DNA of 64,000 bases, from contig NZ_CP036262.1 of assembly GCF_007741495.1 (NCBI RefSeq), forward strand, positions 434,001 through 498,000, given 5' to 3'. The notes beneath the pieces were generated by a model. The model worked only from the letters and a program-made list of their open reading frames with translations. It was not told the DNA's origin and made no database searches. Made by a program: the position numbers and the translations under genes. Positions 63,971 through 64,000 of the stretch are shown here, in pieces (the stretch's first letter is position 1; every line of letters starts with the position of its first letter). The stretch comes from Roseimaritima multifibrata (GTDB lineage: Bacteria > Planctomycetota > Planctomycetia > Pirellulales > Pirellulaceae).

Positions 63971-64000
63971 CGCTGTTAGCTGTATGGTGAGCGGTCTTTT

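Overview
The window looks like chromosome of a Planctomycetota bacterium, most likely a Pirellulaceae (Rhodopirellula-like) genome. This rests on gene content: a DUF1559 protein with a pilin-type N-terminus, a DUF1580 protein, a secreted DUF1080 protein, a Tat-exported Gfo/Idh/MocA oxidoreductase, the futalosine menaquinone genes mqnA and mqnC, and many short genes separated by palindromic repeats. No species can be named from the sequence alone.

From 1 to about 44.8 kb lies an ordinary chromosomal core. It holds three aminoacyl-tRNA synthetases (alaS, gltX, glnS), ligA, an HtrA-like protease, an inositol monophosphatase, an aldo/keto reductase, a glmU-like uridylyltransferase overlapping prs, an LpxL-type acyltransferase, hemC, mqnC/mqnA, a DEAD-box helicase beside a glycine-rich RRM protein, a sugar isomerase coupled to cinA, and a large PAS hybrid histidine kinase. 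The gaps are filled by at least four interspersed palindromic repeat families, called A to D here. Family B forms a 133-bp tandem array at 13.5-14.1 kb. Family D forms two arrays in inverted orientation on either side of thpR and a hydrolase gene (22.8-26.0 kb). One family A copy encodes the start of the protease signal peptide.

At 44.9 kb a tRNA-Lys(CTT) gene carries an integrated element of about 12.3 kb, bounded by a perfect 46-bp direct repeat of the tRNA 3' end (44935-44980 and 57205-57250). Inside are a tyrosine integrase, a DUF1580 protein, a ParA plus ribbon-helix-helix partition pair, an HU-like mini-protein, a secreted cargo block (DUF1559, glycosyltransferase, C39-type protease, LolA-like protein, cysteine-rich small protein) and debris of IS3, IS66 and ISKra4 elements. 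The IS pieces are split so that inverting about 6 kb would rejoin an IS3 orfA in frame.

Right of the island (57.4-61.3 kb) is what I read as a small integron cassette array without an integrase. Three short same-strand genes are each followed by an attC-like structure. The array is flanked by two copies of a 484-bp repeat and invaded by a group II intron fragment and a degenerate REP-associated (Y1) transposase element. The window ends with a membrane-anchored secreted protein, a BRCT fragment and a membrane protein with leucine-rich-repeat-like character.
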